Made by a program: the position numbers and the translations under genes
In this document: positions 17,301 to 30,600 of the stretch, in pieces
Layout of the letters: each line of letters starts with the position of its first letter
How positions within the stretch are numbered: position 1 is the stretch's first letter
The notes under the pieces: generated by a model
What the model was told of the DNA's origin: nothing
Database searches by the model: none
What the model saw: only the letters and a program-made list of their open reading frames with translations
Assembly: GCF_025766255.1 (NCBI RefSeq)
Contig: NW_026516671.1
Coordinates: 124,001 to 188,000 of the forward strand
DNA length: 64,000 nucleotides
Source of the DNA: Zychaea mexicana
Taxonomy: Eukaryota; Mucoromycota; Mucoromycetes; Mucorales; Lichtheimiaceae
Direction of reading: 5' to 3'

Positions 17301-18905
17301 TGTGTTCTGAAAAAGTTGTAGTATTGTATATCTTTTGCAGACACTATTACGATAATGACTGGTTAGCAGTATATAGCTGGAACAAAATCAATGTTTTCTT
17401 TTTTACACCACTAAAATTTCAGAGTGATTGGATAACAACGAGATGCAAAAGTAAAATATAACTGATGTACTGTGTTACTACTGCTATGCTCATTCTATAC
17501 AATCGTACACGCATAAAAACTAGACGATCAGTACAAGATTGATAATGAAGTCAGTGAGATTGCTGTAATTGTATAATACATAAATCATTATATCAGCGAA
17601 TGTTATTCAAAGTGCTTATAAGCGTTACGTGCTCTATATTTTAGTACAGTATTGTTTGGATCTGACCGGGAATCTATATTCCTAGTGAGCGTTGTTCAAG
17701 ATTGCGAGTAAAACTTTGATTAATTGCGCGGTGTAGATTGGAACATGGAACTGTGTGGATTAAGAAGGATGCAGACCATGCAAGTAGCTCACAATAGATT
17801 ATGTTATAAATAAGTTATAGCTTCAAATGCTTACCATTACAATACTGTATACTTTAATTTGACGCAGGTCCTCCTATCGTATCATATATCAAAATGACAG
17901 TGTCTTCTTGATTGATTGACCCTTGTGAAAAGTTACGATAACATATACCACTCATGTACATACCACTTGAAGACTCTGAATGATATCCTGCGTTACAACC
18001 TCCCAATTATAAAATGAGTAATTAACAAGTAGTCAATGCGCTATAAACGGCCTACTGACAACTTCTTTCATCGATTCTGCCACTTCATAACAGTAACTGC
18101 TGTTGATGGTAAGTTACAAACTGATATACTGTATACAGCTTGGATGTCTCTAATAAGAAACAGCTGTTCGTAAGTAGATAGCATCTGACGTGCTTTCTCT
18201 AAAGTAGTGCTTTTAAACTTCTAGGCACAATCAAGCTCAGTGAAGTATAATATGATAGGGAGATGCAGAGTCTAAAATTACTGCTCCCTGGTTAAGCACA
18301 TATCATATATTTTAAAAAGCGAGCGGCTTGTAGAATGGGATCCAGCGCTCCTTATCACCATTTTCTCCTCTTTGTGCACTAAAGAAAGGTTTCTTCAAAT
18401 CGATTGTACACATATGGTGGTACGCTTCTTCTCAATATTCGTTCTCGATGCTTGCACCAACCACTTATGCGAAGTAATATCATTCACTATTCCACTTCAA
18501 AAATCACGCTAACTGTGTATTTAACGAATAAACGTGGTCAAAGAATACCATGCTAACCGATGCCCGGTCCATATGTAATATAGAAACCTATTGATGTCCC
18601 CTAATCGGTCGAAATCCTGAACCTAGCTACTCAACATTGTGTGACCCAAGGTTCCTATTTTAGGATATCACCAGATCACCGAAAAAATGGGAAACTTCGA
18701 TTCCATAGTTGTGATTGGTAGGCAATACATGAGTACGTCACAAATAACTTTTTTTTTAATTGCTTCCCCAATTTTTTATTTCTCTCTTTTTTTATAGTAT
18801 TCGCACACACCCAAAAACACCCTAAACGTTTTTTTTAAACTACAAACTCTCTCAATCTTTTAAAAAAAAATTGTAGAAAGTGGAAAAAAAAGAGTAATTG
18901 CTAAT
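11345..18905. other. Gene-poor stretch of about 7.5 kb
   Basis: No complete gene could be supported across this AT-rich region, the longest gap in the window. It holds only short reading frames, an AACAAT run near 13311-13333, and a La-motif fragment near 17.2 kb (listed separately). A weak F-box-like reading at 16101-16352 on the minus strand was not accepted. The first few hundred bases are the promoter of the Zn2Cys6 gene and the last few hundred the promoter of the Nab3-like gene. Confidence 0.5.
17043..17300 (-). pseudogene. La-motif (LARP-type) gene fragment
   Basis: A minus-strand frame of 85 codons contains the core of the La RNA-binding motif near its start: H-Q-I-A-A-S-I-D-F-Y-F-S-D-A-N-L. 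In complete La or LARP proteins this block is followed by K/RDxFL, then a winged-helix fold and usually an RRM. None of these follows here, and no continuing exon was recognised on either side within a kilobase. The fragment may be a decayed gene or a single exon of a poorly recognised one. The La-motif match is strong by eye; the pseudogene status is inferred from the missing remainder. Confidence 0.5.
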
Positions 18906-21900
18906 ATGGCCCAGGAAGATGTCGAAATGAAAGATGTGCCAAACACATCACAGTCCAGTGTGGTGACTGATTTCTTGGCGGTGTTATTTGCCAATCATCC
19001 TACGAAAGAACAAGAAGAATTAAGCGAACAAGCAAAGGAACACGATTCTCAACAAGAACGGCAGCAACAACAAGAACAACAACGAATGCAGCAGCAGCAG
19101 CTGCAGCCTCCGCCACCGTCGTCATTACAGCAACTGGCGCAACCTCAACAACCTCATCCTCGAGCAGAATTGGAACCACGTATTGCGCCAGGTGCTGGTG
19201 TGAAACGAGACCGTACTCCGGATGAATTTGATGAATATGAGATGCTTTCTAAACGCAAACACGGATCTCGTGCAAGCAATCAAGAGAATGGAACTGCTAC
19301 TACTACTTTTAGTACTACTACTGCTTCTAGAGCAGCCGATGCTACTAGTGTAGCTGCTGCTGCTGCACCTTCCACTATTGCTGTTGATACTGCCAATTCT
19401 CCTGCTGCTGCAACTACTCTACCTCGTCGTGTTACTACTAGTGCCTTTGCCAAAGAAAATGGAGTTAATGTTGGTGGCGGTAGTAGGGGTAGAAATATTT
19501 CTGCAGCCTCTCCTACTAGAAGAATGGGTATTTCACCGAGTCGTAACGAAAGGCCTTTCCCAGTACAAAGAAATCGAGAACAAGTGATACCCGAAGCGCG
19601 TTTGCTGGTTCGGGGATTGCCCCATGGTTTAAAGAAGCGCGATATCCTGGACTATTTTAGCAAATATGGACCGATCGTCGATGCTTTCTTTAAAGACACC
19701 GCTGGTTTTATTCAATTTGGTTCACGTGAAGCTTGCCATGATGCTTATCATTCAGAAAATGGAAACTTCTTCCGTGGCTCGCAACTCGGTAATGTATTGA
19801 AATCTAACCATACATTCGTTCACACATACACCCACACACACACGTATACGTGCATCTATCAGACCATATATATCAGCAGAGAAAGAGGGATGGAAAGACG
19901 AAAGCCACCGTCAAATATCCAATCTTGGGTTTTTCACAGACAACGTCCTTTTCTTTCTTTCATCACCTTCCTTTAATAATTCTAATGTTTGTTTGCGAAA
20001 CTTATTTGTTTATTTATCAGAACTCAGCTTGTCCGGACCAAGACGACGTGATACTACTCCGAATGCACGACGCAGCCCTTCTCCAATGACATCGTATCAA
20101 GCAAACAAGAAATTCCATAATGAAAACAGACCTGCACGCAAGTTTAATGAAATCGATCATGACCGTTACAGAGACAATGGCAACAACAGACGATTCAAGC
20201 CATCCTATCCTACGTCTCCTACTACAAGCAATGTTTTTAACGCTACTAGTTCTATTGCTGTTGGAAACAATCACTATCGCCATGATAACGACAATTATCA
20301 ACGCGATTATAATCAACAACAACACCAACACCATCGTTATAACGACGACTATGAGAATGTGAGCGATGGTGATCGTTTTGAGAGCAGATTTTCTTCCGCT
20401 CGCGGTCGTAATGGAGCTGGTAACGGCGGTGGAACTATGGGAAGAGTACGTGGAGAAGAAGGAAGATTTGGAGGTAGTAGTAGCACCACCACTGCTTCTA
20501 CTCTTATTGGAAATACAAATGCTGCAGAAACATTGTATCGAAAAGCTTGGCGAAACGATAATGTTGGTGCAAGACCCCCTATACGAGGCAAGGGTCATTA
20601 TCAGCCGTCACCGAAACATCCTAATCAACATGCCCATTCTCATGCTCATCCTGCTCTACAACAACAACAGCAACAACAACAACAACAACATGCGTTGGCG
20701 TCGAAGCCTCCTTCAATGTTATTACCAAAGCGAACTGAAAAGGACATTCCCCTAGTACAAGTTGTGGCCTGGGACAATGTGAGTTCCAACTTTACGGACT
20801 ATATTGAGAAGTCCTTCAGATTGCAGCAGATCGCCATACATACTATGCGCTTGCAGTATGGTCAGCTCAGCCGTGATGAAGTAGTGTCTCATTTGATTAT
20901 GGAAGGTGTGAGGGCGCTGCTAGTTGTTGATCCAGCAAAGCAGGCGCAAGGCAAGATATATTTACAAGTATTTAAGCCTAATGAAGAAGCAGGCGACGGA
21001 AGCGTCCGTTTCGATGGTAATGATTTGGGTCTCTCTCCTTTTCACTTTTGTTATCGTTTACTCTTTCACACTACTAACGACTTGTCAAAATGGGTTGTGG
21101 TCTTATTTATCACACATTGTGCTCTTATATTGTTCATTACCTAGAATATGACAGTATCTCGGTTGAAGAAGCCATTGCAGTCATGCAGCGTGTCATGACG
21201 CAACAGAAAAAGCCAGTTTCATATCCTATGGCAGCTGTGTCCCCTCGGCAAGGACCTATACAGTCACCTCAGGCACAACCACAAGCAACCCAAGCTCCAG
21301 TACAGCCACCAGCGGCCGCTGCGCCAACGGCCATGCCTAACATCGATCCAAACACTCTATCATCACTGATTACATTGGTCAAAGGTATGATGCACCAACA
21401 GCAGCAGCAGCAACAACCACCGCAGCCACAACCTCAAATACAACCTCAAGTACAACAACAACAACAACTACGACTACAACAGCAGCAAGCATATACACCA
21501 CCTGTGAACTCCATACCCTTTACTCAACAACAAAATGTTGAACAAACATCCTATGTCGCTACCCCTGCTCTTCCTGCGAATATCTCTCCTGCTGTATTGA
21601 ATTCTCCTGCCGTGCAACAGCTGTTGGCTTCTATGAACCAGCAACAACAGCAACAACAGCAACAGCAACAGCAACAGCAACCGCCAAACCTCCCTGTGAT
21701 TACTTCGACGCCCACGAATACAAGCACAAGCATGAATGCCCCGGCCTATTCTGTTCCCACGAGTCAGCCTAGCTCTTCTACTACTTCTTCCTACTATGGC
21801 GCTGGTTATGGATATGGCTATGGTAATAATTACTCTCAGCCGCCGCAACAGCAACAATCAAATGGTAACTATGCAATGTATTCCGAACAAGCATATCAGA

Positions 21901-22163
21901 CGGCGACACATGCGAATGGTTCTGCGTCGATCACGAACGAAATCGATAATAACAAGAGTAACGGTATCGGTATGAGTAGTAGTAGTAGTAGTAGTACAGC
22001 TGCTAATGCTCCTGCTATAGCTACCACTGCCAGCGTGAGTAGTGCCAGTGTGCCCGCACCGGCTACGAATGGTAATACCCTGGGAAACAACACTGCAATC
22101 AGTGATCTTTTGGATAAGCTACAGATGTTTACACAAGCATCACCGGTCCCTCAACGTCAATGA
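18906..22163 (+). CDS. NAB3: RRM RNA-binding protein, Nab3-like transcription termination factor
   Basis: Nab3 binds short motifs in nascent non-coding RNAs and, with Nrd1/Seb1 and Sen1, directs termination and exosome processing in the nucleus. Three exons (18906-19788, 20021-21016, 21145-22163) give 965 residues. The N-terminal 230 residues are acidic, then Gln/Pro- and Ala/Thr-rich. An RRM starts near residue 231, with RNP2-like LLVRGLPHG and RNP1-like AGFIQFGS, and its last strand is completed across intron 1. Residues about 545-640 (from IPLVQVVAWDNV through VRFDEYDSISV) form a second folded domain like the anticodon-binding-type domain found in fungal Nab3 and metazoan NCOA5. The remainder is low-complexity with a run of about 15 glutamines. 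Intron phases fit exactly. The assignment depends on the RRM plus second-domain pairing and could be a broader hnRNP-like relative. Confidence 0.7.
21640..21682. repeat. CAA/CAG repeat coding poly-Gln
   Basis: Mixed CAA/CAG codons give an uninterrupted run of about 15 glutamines in exon 3 of the Nab3-like gene. Mixed codons reduce slippage compared with a pure triplet run. Other runs occur near 20657-20692 and 21397-21487. Confidence 0.85.
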
Positions 22164-22188
22164 ACGCATCGAATCATTTGTATATTCC

Positions 22189-22209
22189 CTCTCTCTCTCT
22201 CTCTCTCTC
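22189..22209. repeat. (CT)n microsatellite in a shared 3' region
   Basis: A CT dinucleotide run lies just after the stop codon of the Nab3-like gene, in the roughly 350-base tail-to-tail gap (22164-22510) before the end of PGI1. Nothing else was seen in that gap. Confidence 0.9.
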
Positions 22210-22510
22210 CTCTCTCCACATTACTTTTCAATTGTTTGTTAATAATATTGCCAAAAGTCGAAACAAAAGAAGCCTGGTTTTCCGGTTATAATCTCTCAAT
22301 TCAGTTTTATTGTAATTGTTGTGAGTTTAGGGGATGATACTGCATAAAATATATGTGTGTTATTTAAGCAGAGAGTTAAAAATCCTAATTGAGTGAGAAG
22401 AATGCAAAGTAAACTAATATGGTGGCGGCATGTGGATTGACTGTGTGATTTGAGATCGAAAGAGGATGAGGAACAAGAGTATGTGTGTGATGAATTATGC
22501 TAGAGAGGGT

Positions 22511-24263
<1,753 letters not shown>

Positions 24264-25930
24264 GATGGATTGTAGAGATGCTTAAGGTAAAGCGGGAAAA
24301 TGTTGGGAAAAGAAGAGTAAAAAAGGAAGACTGGATCGCTTTATTTTTGTACCCAGTAGAAAAAAGTGCTCCGCACAACGGCGTCGACACGAAACAGATT
24401 TTCCCGACCCGCCGTAATTTTTACTCCCCCCACCCAGACATTTGACCGGGCCAAAAAGGCAAATTGTCCGGGCTTGGGTAAAGCTTATCGAAAGTACACC
24501 AACCACGTTTTCTTATTCGATGGGGGCCTCCAAAGATGATCTTTTACTCTTGTGCGGTTGCATGTCTCCTGTTCTCTCTCTCTCTCTCTTTGAACCTTCT
24601 TCTTGTTTTAAGCTAAATGCCCCGAAAAATCCAGCGTTTTTCCAGTATTTCATCGATAACAAAGAAGAATAGAGCGGAGAGCCATTCCCAGCCCCCATTG
24701 CAGGCAGCAATCGATGACGCGATCCTTTTCTTTTTCTCCGCATCTTGTAAGTAATAGTATATATATATAATGCAAGACGCGTAATACACTACTTCTTCCT
24801 GGACGTCTACTACGCGAGATAACGTGTAACCAAAGGAATTGAATTTTTTTTTTGGGGGGGGGGTAGAAGGGTGTGAGAGCATATGTGTATTGATCTTCAC
24901 GTTGAATAAAACAAGAAGAACAGAGAGAGAGAGAGAGAGCACACAGGCATAAGACCCGTCCCGATCCGATCCGTTTGTTCTTCGCTTTGTTTCGTTGCGT
25001 TTCGTTGTCGTGGCTGATGATACTAGCAATAAATAAAGAGGTAATGAAAAACGCGTGTCTGCGCGCCAAAGCGTTCTATTGGGTGATACCGGTGCTACCC
25101 GTCGCAAAAAACGCGATCATCTTTTGGATCTCTCGGGTCGTGTGGGGAAAGAGAGACCTTGGAGTATCTTATGACGCTTATTCAGCACACAGGCTTAAAG
25201 CTGTGCATTATCCACAAACCCCTTTCCACCCCTGGAAAGCTTATTAAGCACTTGTTGGCTTTCTGTATTGGTCCAACTCCTCCCCCAAACGCCTTTTTAG
25301 AGCGGAGAGAAAGGAGCATAAGTATCAGGCAAACCGCATAAAACACATAGCCGTCAAGTACCTCTCTTAAGTTTTACGTCATTGTTGTTCTTACATATAA
25401 AGAGCAAGTAGCAGTCCGCAACCGTACCGATACAAACGGGTCGAAGCTCCCCATCGTGGAGCGAACGGAAGTAACTGTTCGCACTGGAGCGACTTGGGGA
25501 TTGAAGCAGTGAAGCGATCATCGCAAGCATAGCAAAAGTGACCGGCTAAAAGAATGTTGGTACCTCAAGTACCCCAGAAGTTTAGTACATTCAATCCAGA
25601 CTGAGATTGATGCATCTCGTCGTCGGGTGTATAGAGCAGAACCCGCCCTCTCGCGATGCACATGGAGGCACATAATACGTTATCTGCCACGGACCATCAT
25701 ACCAATACAATTTAGCCCTTTCATACTGTACATATGCACACATACGGCTGATAGTTTTAAAGTGCATGCATATGGGTGTGTTGGTAGTATGCATACATAT
25801 ATTGTTGTTATATGATAATGATAGATAACATAAGTAGTAAACATGGTTTAAAAAAAACAGAAATGATAGTCATAGTGTATGTACTAAAGATTGCTCTATT
25901 CCAACAGGGAAAGCTGACGGGACTCGCCCG
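24264..25930. other. PGI1 promoter and long intergenic region
   Basis: This non-coding stretch holds a GA/CT run near 24922-24938, a G-run at 24853-24862 and tandem hairpins near 25446-25482 (listed separately). Several long open frames on both strands are low-complexity and do not match proteins. It ends at the 3' end of the acidic CCHC gene. Confidence 0.6.
25446..25482. other. Tandem short hairpins in the PGI1 upstream region
   Basis: Two adjoining inverted repeats occur. GCTCC at 25446-25450 pairs with GGAGC at 25458-25462, and GCGAAC at 25461-25466 pairs with GTTCGC at 25477-25482 around a 10-base loop. The surrounding 100 bases are more GC-rich than the flanks. This could be a small structured RNA, a regulatory site or chance; no known RNA family was recognised. 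Confidence 0.3.
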
Positions 25931-26770
25931 TTACTGTTGTGGACATTCACCATCAGGATGATCGTCTAACGTTTGACAGTCTCTGCAATACATGTGATAG
26001 ACGCGTACGTTGTTTGGCAGTAAGTGCCGTAGCCGCTCTTGATCCACAAGTTTGTTCTTTTGCATGAATGGTGGCAGGATCCGTCGGACGATCACTGTTG
26101 CTGTACCATTGTACAAGCCCGAGATATCATCGACACCGAGCACCACGTCCACCACGCCTTGTTTGTCTTCCTCGTCGTCATCATCCTGATAACCATCATC
26201 ATCATAGCTATCACCATCATCATCCTTCTCGTCATCATAACCGTTCTGTGCATTCAAGCCCTTGCCGTTGGTAGCCTTCTTATGATCATGGTTACTGTAG
26301 CCATTGGCGCCACCATTACCCTCATTACCATTATCCCAATCCTGATCCCTCGGTGGAGGACCCTTAATATCGTCATTCGGCTCGGCAAATTCTTCATACA
26401 ACATGGTCTCGATCTCGTCCTCACTATCCAAGGGCAAATCAAACAGCGGGTAGGCAATATACAACACATCCGAGCGCACGTTGAACACGGGCCATAGGAT
26501 GCGATTGTTGTATCGGATCCCTTTGTCAAAGGCGTAGTCGCTCAGCTTGTCCGAGCTGAACACCACCTCCACAATAGTAAAGTTGTTTGGCGTGTTTTTT
26601 ACTTGACGCATAGCAATCGTCATGGCCTTGCCTCCGAAATGACTCCATATGCAGCTGTACGCTTTACGCAGCTCCACCTGGTCGCTAAAGTTGAATAAGA
26701 GTGACTCGTAGCTCTTGGAGAGTCGCCATTTCGGAATGTGGTTGGCATTGTTGACGCCCGGAAGGAACAT
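25931..26770 (-). CDS. Acidic protein with CCHC knuckle, retrotransposon ORF1/Gag-like
   Basis: This intronless gene codes for 279 residues if started at 26770. An upstream in-frame start at 26890 would add 40 hydrophobic or threonine residues. Those come from a CT-rich leader, so the shorter start is preferred. Residues about 10-140 look like a compact alpha/beta domain (e.g. IVEVVFSSDKLSDYAFDKG, then NNRILWPVF). A linker of about 85 residues follows that is very rich in Asp, Gly and Asn. Then come YNGTATVIV and a C-terminal C-x2-C-x5-H-x4-C zinc knuckle (YCRDCQTLDDHPDGEC). This order, including the 'VFSS...KGI' block before the knuckle, resembles ORF1/Gag-like proteins of mucoralean non-LTR retrotransposons. 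No reverse transcriptase lies beside it. It may be a domesticated gene; the molecular role is unknown. Confidence 0.6.
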   Translation of the reverse strand: MFLPGVNNANHIPKWRLSKSYESLLFNFSDQVELRKAYSCIWSHFGGKAMTIAMRQVKNTPNNFTIVEVVFSSDKLSDYAFDKGIRYNNRILWPVFNVRSDVLYIAYPLFDLPLDSEDEIETMLYEEFAEPNDDIKGPPPRDQDWDNGNEGNGGANGYSNHDHKKATNGKGLNAQNGYDDEKDDDGDSYDDDGYQDDDDEEDKQGVVDVVLGVDDISGLYNGTATVIVRRILPPFMQKNKLVDQERLRHLLPNNVRVYHMYCRDCQTLDDHPDGECPQQ

Positions 26771-27625
26771 GGTACTGGTGGTAGTAGTGGTGGTCACAGT
26801 TTTACAAGGAAGAAAGGAAGAAACAAGGAGATAGAGAGAGAGGAAGAAGAGAAGGAAGGCGAGGAAAAGGAAGAGGAAGAGGAAAGTCAACGCTTGCGTG
26901 ATTGGTAGTAGTATTTTTTAATAGCTGCAATAACGTCAACGTTTATGTTTTGGTTGGATGGTGTCAGTAGAATTTGTGAGAACAAAAACAAAATGACGTT
27001 ATTGTTATATCGCACTAATGCATATACATCACCCACCGGGGATTTTAATGTTCAGGTTAGTAGAAGTAGTAGTGTTGATTTTTAATTCACTGGATATATC
27101 AACTGATGTCAGGCACATGCGTGTTTGGTGGGTTAGCAGGCGCATGCTATTGGAGCATGCTTAGCACGAAGCAATCATTGTTCTCTAGCACTTGTCAACC
27201 TTTTCCCTCATACTGTTGCAGAAAGAAAGAGAGAAAGAGAGAGAGAGCAGCGTGTGGTCCCAGCAAGCGGTCCAACGATAATTCGCCACTTTCTAGGTCC
27301 GCAGCGTATTCAGTGGCAGCCGCCCGAACAGAAACTCGTCTTCAACGTGTTCCTTCATCGTCGCAGGGGCAATTTCTAACCTAGACATTTTTTCTTTCTT
27401 CTTTTCACACTCCCTACGTACAACTGACTCCTGGGAAACGCGGGCTACGCGTTAAAGAAAAAGAAAACAACACCACATTACGACTCTCGAAAGAAATACA
27501 TTGCAAAAGCAAGCCAGTCCGAACTATACTGCCTGTCCAACACGCACACACACACACACACTCTCTCTCTCTCTCTCTATCGATAACTATACCAACACCA
27601 AACTACTTTACAACAACAACACATT
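26771..27625. other. Divergent promoter region with CA/CT microsatellite
   Basis: This region separates the acidic CCHC gene (-) from the coatomer beta gene (+). It holds a GA-rich tract at about 26808-26885 (the CT-rich leader of the minus gene), another near 27221-27247, and a (CA)n(CT)n compound microsatellite at about 27544-27578. That microsatellite lies 50-80 bases before the coatomer start codon. Confidence 0.6.
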
Positions 27626-30600
27626 ATGGCCACCACTGACCTCTGCTACACGCTTGTTCATCAAGATGACGCGAGCGAACAACCCTCCTTGCAAGACTTC
27701 CAGCGAGCACTTGAGAAAGGATCCGATGAAGTGCGCATCCAGACCATGCAAAAGCTGCTCATCATCATGCTTAACGGGGATCCCATGGAAAAGCTCTTGC
27801 TTCATGTGATTCGCTTTGTCTTGCCATCCAAGAACAAGCAACTCAAGAAACTGTTGCATTTCTACTGGGAGATTTGTCCCAAGACAAAACCCGATGGCAA
27901 ACTCAAGGAAGAGTTTATTCTCGTTTGGTATGTTGTCGTTTGTACAAGGATTTCCTTATATGCTCATACTTATACTCACTCTCTCCCAAAAATGAAATAC
28001 ATACATACACTTGTAGTAACGCGTTACGAAACGATTTGCAACATCCTAACGAGTATATCCGAGGAGCCACGCTTCGATTCTTGTGCAAGATCCGTGAAGC
28101 CGAAGTATTGGAACCATTAATTGCTTCTGTCCGAGCGTGTTTGGTAATATGAAGCTTATGAACATACGTTAGGTTGTGGTTGGAGAAGATGGATAGCTTA
28201 CACGGTTAAAAAAAAACAATAGGAACATCGTCATTCGTATGTGCGCAAGAACGCAGTGTTTGCCATCGGTTCGATCTATCGCCACTTTGATTTCTTGTTC
28301 CCCGATGCACCTGAAGTGATCCAGACGTTCTTGGCTGGTGTAAGTTTTTTTTCCCCTCTTTTCAGTACTCACATACATGCAGATGACAAAGTTACACTAG
28401 ACTAAACATGTACTGGTGGTTTCTATTACGTTTTGACAGGAGGCTGATATGTCGTGCCGTCGTAACGCTTTTGTGGTGTTGTGCAATGTCGACCGTCCGT
28501 TGGCTGTTGAATACTTGCTTCAAGTGTTCCCACTCGTTCCGCAATTCGATGAGTTGCTTCAATTGGCCGTTCTGGAATTGATCCGCAAGGATAGCAAGGC
28601 CAATAGCGTTAACAAGGTTCGTTTCGTTAGAGGAAGAGATAGATAGATGAATCGATATAACGAAACAACTAATGGGACTTGGGTGGGGGAACGTATATGA
28701 TATAGGGTGCCTATATCCGCTGCGTTTCGGAACTGTTGACGGCTGCATCGCACTCGGTCAAATATGAAGCAGCTAACATTCTCATGGTGCTGACATCCAA
28801 CCCAGCCGCTGTCAAAGGTAAACTGGAGGTGATGAGATAATAAGGGAAAAGGGAGAGACAAGGTAACCAACTATCTAATTTACAAACACGCAAAAAAAAA
28901 CTATAGCTGCTGCTTCGTGCTACATTGATTTGGTTGTCAAGGAGAGCGACAACAATGTCAAGCTCATTGTATTGGATCGTCTCGACAATTTACTTTCCAA
29001 GCAAGACCGTATGCTGGATGACCTAGTGATGGACATTTTGCGTGTTCTATCGAGCCCTGACATCGATGTACGCCGCAAGGCTTTGCGTATTGCCATGTCG
29101 TTGGTCTCTTCGCGCAATGTACAAGAGGTCATTCTGTTTTTGAAAAAGGAGCTGGTCAAGACTCACGACCAAGAATACGAAAAGAACACAGAGTACCGCC
29201 AGTTGTTGGTGCAATCGATCCACTCATGTGCTGTCAAGTTCTCTGAAGTCGCTGCCAATGTCGTTCACGTGTTGATGGAGTTCTTGGGCGATTCCAACAA
29301 CCCTTCGGCTGTCGACGTTGTGTCCTTTGTCCGTGAAGTCATGGAAAAGTTCCCTGGCTTGCGTCGCTCGGTATTGGAAAAGCTGCTAGAGACATTCATG
29401 GATATGAAGTCAGGAAAAGTGTTCCGTGGTGCCTTGTGGATCATTGGCGAGTATTGCCAGGATGCACAAGAAATTGATGAGGCATGGCAGCAGATCCGCT
29501 CTGCTTTGGGTGAGGTCCCTATCTTGGCATCCGAACAGCGTTTATTGGAGTCGTCCGAGGAGGGTGAGCAGGAAAAGAAGGAAGATGATACCAAGACCGT
29601 GCCTTCGGGCTCTGCTGCACCACGACGCATCTTGCCAGATGGTACCTATGCTACAGAAAGCAGCTACACTGTGCAGCCTAGCTCTAGCGGCAAACTCGAT
29701 GCCGTCAAGTCGGCTTCCAAGCCTCCTCTTCGAGGTAAAGCACCTATTTCTGTTAGTGAGAGAGAAAAATTGGCACAAGAATGGTGTAAAGCGTGTATAT
29801 TGGAAGCTGATAACATTTTTTTCTTTCTTTGCTATTTAGCATTGTTGCTGGTTAACGGCGATTATTTCTTGGGCACCGTTTTGGCTACCACTTTGACTAA
29901 ATTGGTCTTGCGCTACAGCACGCTTGTATCAGACACTGCCGCCGTCAACTCGCGTCGTGCAGAGGCCATGTTGATCATGACGAGCATCATCCGTGTTGGC
30001 CAGAGCCAGTTTGTCGCACACCATATTGATGAGGACTCGTATGACCGTATTATGCAAGATATCCGAGCCGTCGGCAACCGTCAGCACGAAAAGGTCGTTG
30101 ATAAGGTCTACCTTGAGGACAGCCGCAATGCATTCGCTAAACAGATCCAAGCAGAAGAGGTACATTGTATTGTTGAGTTAATTTATTGTGCATGCGTGTG
30201 TGTGTTTGTGCGCATATGAGAAACTCATATAAGTATCTACAGAAACGAGCAGCGGCCGAAAAAGAAAAGGATAAGGCAGTGGAAGTCCAAGTAGACGATG
30301 CTATCGTTTTTAGACAATTCTCTAAAAAGACCAATGATACGGGCGTGGATGAGGTATGCACTACTGAGACAGAGGCTTTTACCTTTTGTTGATGGATGAG
30401 GCTAACCAAGACAACTTGACTATCATAGTACGAGCAAGATTTGGTACGCGCAACAGGCTCCTTGGATTCCAAAGACGACTTGATGTCCAAGTTAAGTCGC
30501 ATTGTCCAGCTTACCGGTTTCTCGGACTCTGTATACGCTGAAGCTGTAGTCAATGTTCACCAGTACGATATCTTGATGGGTGAGTACAATTTGCTTTGAA

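Noticed and set aside
20017..20598. A 193-codon minus-strand frame opposite exon 2 of the Nab3-like gene
   Set aside because: It is Ser/Ile/Val-rich low complexity produced by the complementary strand of Asn/Asp/Arg-rich coding sequence.
24613..25107. Two long minus-strand frames upstream of PGI1
   Set aside because: They are low-complexity with CT and T runs, mutually overlapping, and without domain features; this is promoter sequence.
26771..26890. A hydrophobic leader (many Phe and Leu) in front of the Gag-like protein that looks like a signal peptide
   Set aside because: It is the translation of a CT-rich leader of the kind seen before most genes here; the downstream ATG at 26770 begins protein-like sequence.
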